Origin: Bacilli bacterium
Lineage (GTDB): Bacteria; Bacillota_I; Bacilli_A; RF39; UBA660
Direction: 5' to 3'
Length of the DNA stretch: 64,000 bases
NCBI GenBank assembly: GCA_017473105.1
Contig: JAFUNE010000008.1
Location: 186,001 to 250,000, forward strand
Below, piece by piece: positions 61,814 through 64,000 of the stretch. Under the pieces are notes generated by a model, which was not told the origin of the DNA, made no database searches, and saw nothing but the letters and a program-made list of their open reading frames with translations. How positions within the stretch are numbered: the stretch's first letter is position 1; each line of letters begins with the position of its first letter. Position numbers and translations under genes: made by a program.

Positions 61814-63727
61814 CTACTTTACCCTATAATCATCTTCCATTGTAAATTCAACGTTTTCATCAATCCATTCTTTTCTAGGATCAACTTTATCACCCATTAA
61901 TACACTAACTCTCTTCTCAGCAAGAGCAGCATCATTTATATTTACTCTAATTAAACTTCTTGTTTCTGGATTCATAGTAGTTTCCCAAAGTTGATCAGCA
62001 TTCATCTCACCAAGTCCCTTATATCTTTGGATAGAACATCTACCAGTATTCTCACGTCTAATTTCATCAAGTTCTTCATCACTATATGCATAAAATCTCT
62101 TCTTACCACCAAAATCAATTTTATACAAAGGTGGAAGAGCTATATATAATTTACCTGCTTCAATTAAAGGTCTCATATAATGATAGAAGAATGTTAATAA
62201 AAGAATTTGAATATGAGCACCATCAACATCAGCATCAGTCATAATAATAACTTTATCATAATTAGATTCACTAACATCAAAGTCAGCTCCTACTCCAGCA
62301 CCAATAGTATAAATCATTGTATTTAATTCTTCATTTTTATAAACATCTTCACGACTAGCTTTACTAGTATTAAGAACTTTACCCCTAAGTGGTAATATTG
62401 CTTGGAATTTTCTATCACGTCCACCCTTTGCTGAACCTCCCGCAGAATCTCCCTCGACTAAAAATAATTCATTTATTTTTGAGTTTCTTCCTTGGGCTGG
62501 CGCTAACTTACCAGATAAATTCTTTTCTTGTTTACTCTTGTTCTTTCCTTCTCTTGCCTCTTGTCTTGCTTTTCTAGCAGCTTCACGAGCAAGTTTACTC
62601 TTTAATACCTTGTCCATAATAGACATTGCAGTATCTTTATTTTCAAGTAAAAAATAAGATAACTTTTCATATACTATACTCTCAACAGTAGTCTTTGCTT
62701 GAGGAGTACCAAGTTTACCCTTTGTTTGACCTTCAAATTGAAGTAAACTCTCAGGTATTTTTAAACTAATAACAACGCTTAGACCTTCTCTTGCATCACT
62801 ACCATCAATAGTATCTTTTCCTTTTAATAAATTAAATTCTTTAATATATTCATTAAAAACTTTAGTTAAAGCAGTTTTAAATCCAACTTCATGTGAACCA
62901 CCATCAATGGTCTTAACATTATTAACAAATGATAAAATATGATCATTGTAATCAGTATTGTATTGCATAGCTATATCGGCAACAATACCATTCTTTTCTC
63001 CACCAAAGTTAATAACCTTACCTAATGTTTCTTTACCTTCATTAATATATTCAATAAAAGAAACTAGTCCATTTTCATAACAATAAACATTATGTTTATC
63101 ATCTTCTTCATCGTGAACTTCCATTGTAAGACCATTAATTAAGAAAGCACTCTCTTGCATTCTTTCACAAATAGTTGTAAAACTAAATCTCGCATTTCCA
63201 AATATTTCAGCATCTGGAAAAAATTCAACAGTTGTACCAGTTTCACGTGTAGTTCCAATAACTTTTAAGTCTTTATCTAAATGTCCACCATTTTTAAAAC
63301 TAATTTCATGAACTTTACCTTCTCTTTTAATAGTAACTTTCATCCACTTAGACAATGCATTAACTACAGATGAACCAACTCCATGAAGACCACCAGATAC
63401 TTTATATCCATCATTTTCAAATTTACCACCAGCATGAAGCACAGTATAAATAACTTCAGGTGTTGATTTACCTGAAGCATGCTTTCCTGTTGGTACTCCT
63501 CTACCATGATCCTCTACAATTACACTACCTTGTTTAGTTAAAGTAACAACTATTTTATTACCATAACCATTTATAGCCTCATCTATTGCATTATCAACAA
63601 TTTCCCAAACTAAATGATGAAGACCTCTTTTATCAGTAGAACCAATATACATACCTGGTCTTTTTCTAACTGCTTCTAATCCTTCTAAAATTTTAATCGA
63701 TTTTTCACTATATTCATTTCCTGCCAT
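61814..63727 (-). CDS. parE: DNA topoisomerase IV subunit B
   Basis: 637-residue GHKL ATPase: 'VRKRPGMYIGSTDKRGLHHL', 'EDHGRGVPTGKHASGKS', 'GGLHGVGSSVVNALS', the 'QTKGKLGTPQAK' lysine loop, and the Toprim domain 'LFLVEGDSAGGSAKGGRDR' ... 'MTDADVDGAHI'. Partner of ParC, which follows 7 bp later. Promoter TTTACA-17-TATAAT lies directly upstream. Confidence 0.94.
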   Translation of the reverse strand: MAGNEYSEKSIKILEGLEAVRKRPGMYIGSTDKRGLHHLVWEIVDNAIDEAINGYGNKIVVTLTKQGSVIVEDHGRGVPTGKHASGKSTPEVIYTVLHAGGKFENDGYKVSGGLHGVGSSVVNALSKWMKVTIKREGKVHEISFKNGGHLDKDLKVIGTTRETGTTVEFFPDAEIFGNARFSFTTICERMQESAFLINGLTMEVHDEEDDKHNVYCYENGLVSFIEYINEGKETLGKVINFGGEKNGIVADIAMQYNTDYNDHILSFVNNVKTIDGGSHEVGFKTALTKVFNEYIKEFNLLKGKDTIDGSDAREGLSVVISLKIPESLLQFEGQTKGKLGTPQAKTTVESIVYEKLSYFLLENKDTAMSIMDKVLKSKLAREAARKARQEAREGKNKSKQEKNLSGKLAPAQGRNSKINELFLVEGDSAGGSAKGGRDRKFQAILPLRGKVLNTSKASREDVYKNEELNTMIYTIGAGVGADFDVSESNYDKVIIMTDADVDGAHIQILLLTFFYHYMRPLIEAGKLYIALPPLYKIDFGGKKRFYAYSDEELDEIRRENTGRCSIQRYKGLGEMNADQLWETTMNPETRSLIRVNINDAALAEKRVSVLMGDKVDPRKEWIDENVEFTMEDDYRVK

Positions 63728-63751
63728 TCACATCACCTAATCTCTTTACTA

Positions 63752-63780
63752 ATTATACACAAATAAATAAAAAGTGTAAA
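63752..63780 (-). promoter_or_regulatory. Promoter of parE-parC
   Basis: Minus-strand TTTACA (63780-63775), 17-nt spacer, TATAAT (63757-63752). The -35 is inside the stem of the preceding terminator, so the two signals overlap. Confidence 0.65.
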
Positions 63781-63798
63781 CACATACTTTACACTTTT
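63763..63798 (-). terminator. Rho-independent terminator of the gene at the right edge
   Basis: Perfect 11-bp stem AAAAGTGTAAA/TTTACACTTTT (63770-63780 with 63788-63798), loop of 7; overlaps the stop codon at 63797. Confidence 0.8.
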
Positions 63799-64000
63799 AT
63801 AAGTCAACTATTTCAACATCTTCTTTTCTTTCAAGCTCCGAAGTAAACATACTAGTACTAGTATTTTCAACCTTTTTCTCGCTTGTATCTAACATTGCAA
63901 AATTATCATTTCTTGCAATTGGTTTAAATGTAGTATCTTCAAATGATAGATTATCACTCCTTCTCATAACTTCTTGATCTAACTTAGAAGCTCTATATGG
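63797..64000 (-). CDS. C-terminal end of an unidentified protein (partial)
   Basis: Last 67 codons of a gene continuing past the window. The tail is polar and probably unstructured ('SEKKVENTSTSMFTSELERK', ending 'EDVEIVDL'), with 'YRASKLDQEVMRRSDNLS' before it. Nothing here identifies the family. Stop codon lies inside the terminator stem. Confidence 0.7.
   Translation of the reverse strand, partial: PYRASKLDQEVMRRSDNLSFEDTTFKPIARNDNFAMLDTSEKKVENTSTSMFTSELERKEDVEIVDL

Noticed and set aside
1..64000. CRISPR arrays and riboswitches
   Set aside because: No regularly spaced direct repeats with unique spacers and no leader matching a riboswitch core I can recognise; the only short tandem repeats are coding repeats in the giant gene.
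1..64000. Mycoplasma-type code (TGA as Trp)
   Set aside because: TGA ends several conserved proteins at expected lengths with coupled starts, and Trp positions use TGG.

Overview
This window is strongly AT-rich bacterial DNA. It uses the standard code: TGA is a genuine stop (the vanZ-like gene ends in a TGA overlapping the next ATG) and Trp is TGG. Gene content points to a low-GC Gram-positive, Bacillota/Mycoplasmatota-like, probably from an uncultured host-associated lineage with a compact genome; this placement is inference. The content includes RNase J, an iscS-thiI pair, ParC/ParE of Gram-positive type, and a type VII secretion (T7SS) ATPase with WXG100 proteins. Nearly all genes are on the minus strand, so transcription runs from high to low coordinates. 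The one convincing plus-strand gene is tRNA-His.

Housekeeping block (about 1-10.8 kb): two tandem RpoD-like sigma factors behind a consensus promoter (the first cut by the window edge); an RNase J-like protein with a degenerate metal site followed by iscS, thiI and a 44-residue ORF; an HD/MESH1-like hydrolase, a leucine-rich-repeat protein and an acidic protein; and two tandem CCA-enzyme paralogues, the second of which has lost key catalytic residues.

T7SS island (about 10.8-32.7 kb): rpoZ, an EsaB/YukD ubiquitin-like protein, a full-length EssC ATPase, a fused double-WXG100 protein, a small helical partner, then a 4974-residue giant gene (14.9 kb, nearly a quarter of the window) and a 161-residue protein at its 3' end. 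The giant has an N-terminal zinc ribbon, a hydrophobic segment, tandem-repeat acidic linkers, coiled coils and repeats. It also carries two anthrax-lethal-factor-like zinc metallopeptidase modules and a transglutaminase-like Cys-His-Asp domain. No EsaA, EssA or EssB homologue is present here. This is the leading candidate for a previously undescribed system: a minimal T7SS wired to a giant multi-enzyme protein.

A second housekeeping stretch (32.8-36.9 kb) holds trmL, a VanZ-like protein, a Nudix hydrolase, a DUF2130 protein and an ASCH-ASCH-GNAT fusion. From about 37 to 43.7 kb lies a decayed mobilisable element: a MobV-type relaxase gene with a nonsense codon and a frameshift, a second copy of its 3' end as a 455-bp direct repeat, several other pseudogenes, a structured 350-bp non-coding region that could be an oriT, and a THEP1-like NTPase.

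From 58.9 down to 44.1 kb runs one tightly packed 16-gene operon: an AMP-forming acyl ligase, an acyl carrier protein, a phosphopantetheinyl transferase, two GNAT/FemAB-fold acyltransferases, five B12-domain radical SAM enzymes, a methyltransferase, an ABC/HypB-like/Fe-S protein triplet, a membrane thioredoxin-like protein and a YgjV-like membrane protein. It looks like an uncharacterised anaerobic biosynthetic pathway building an acyl-carrier-bound or lipid product. The window ends with tRNA-His, parC, parE and the 3' end of an unidentified gene.
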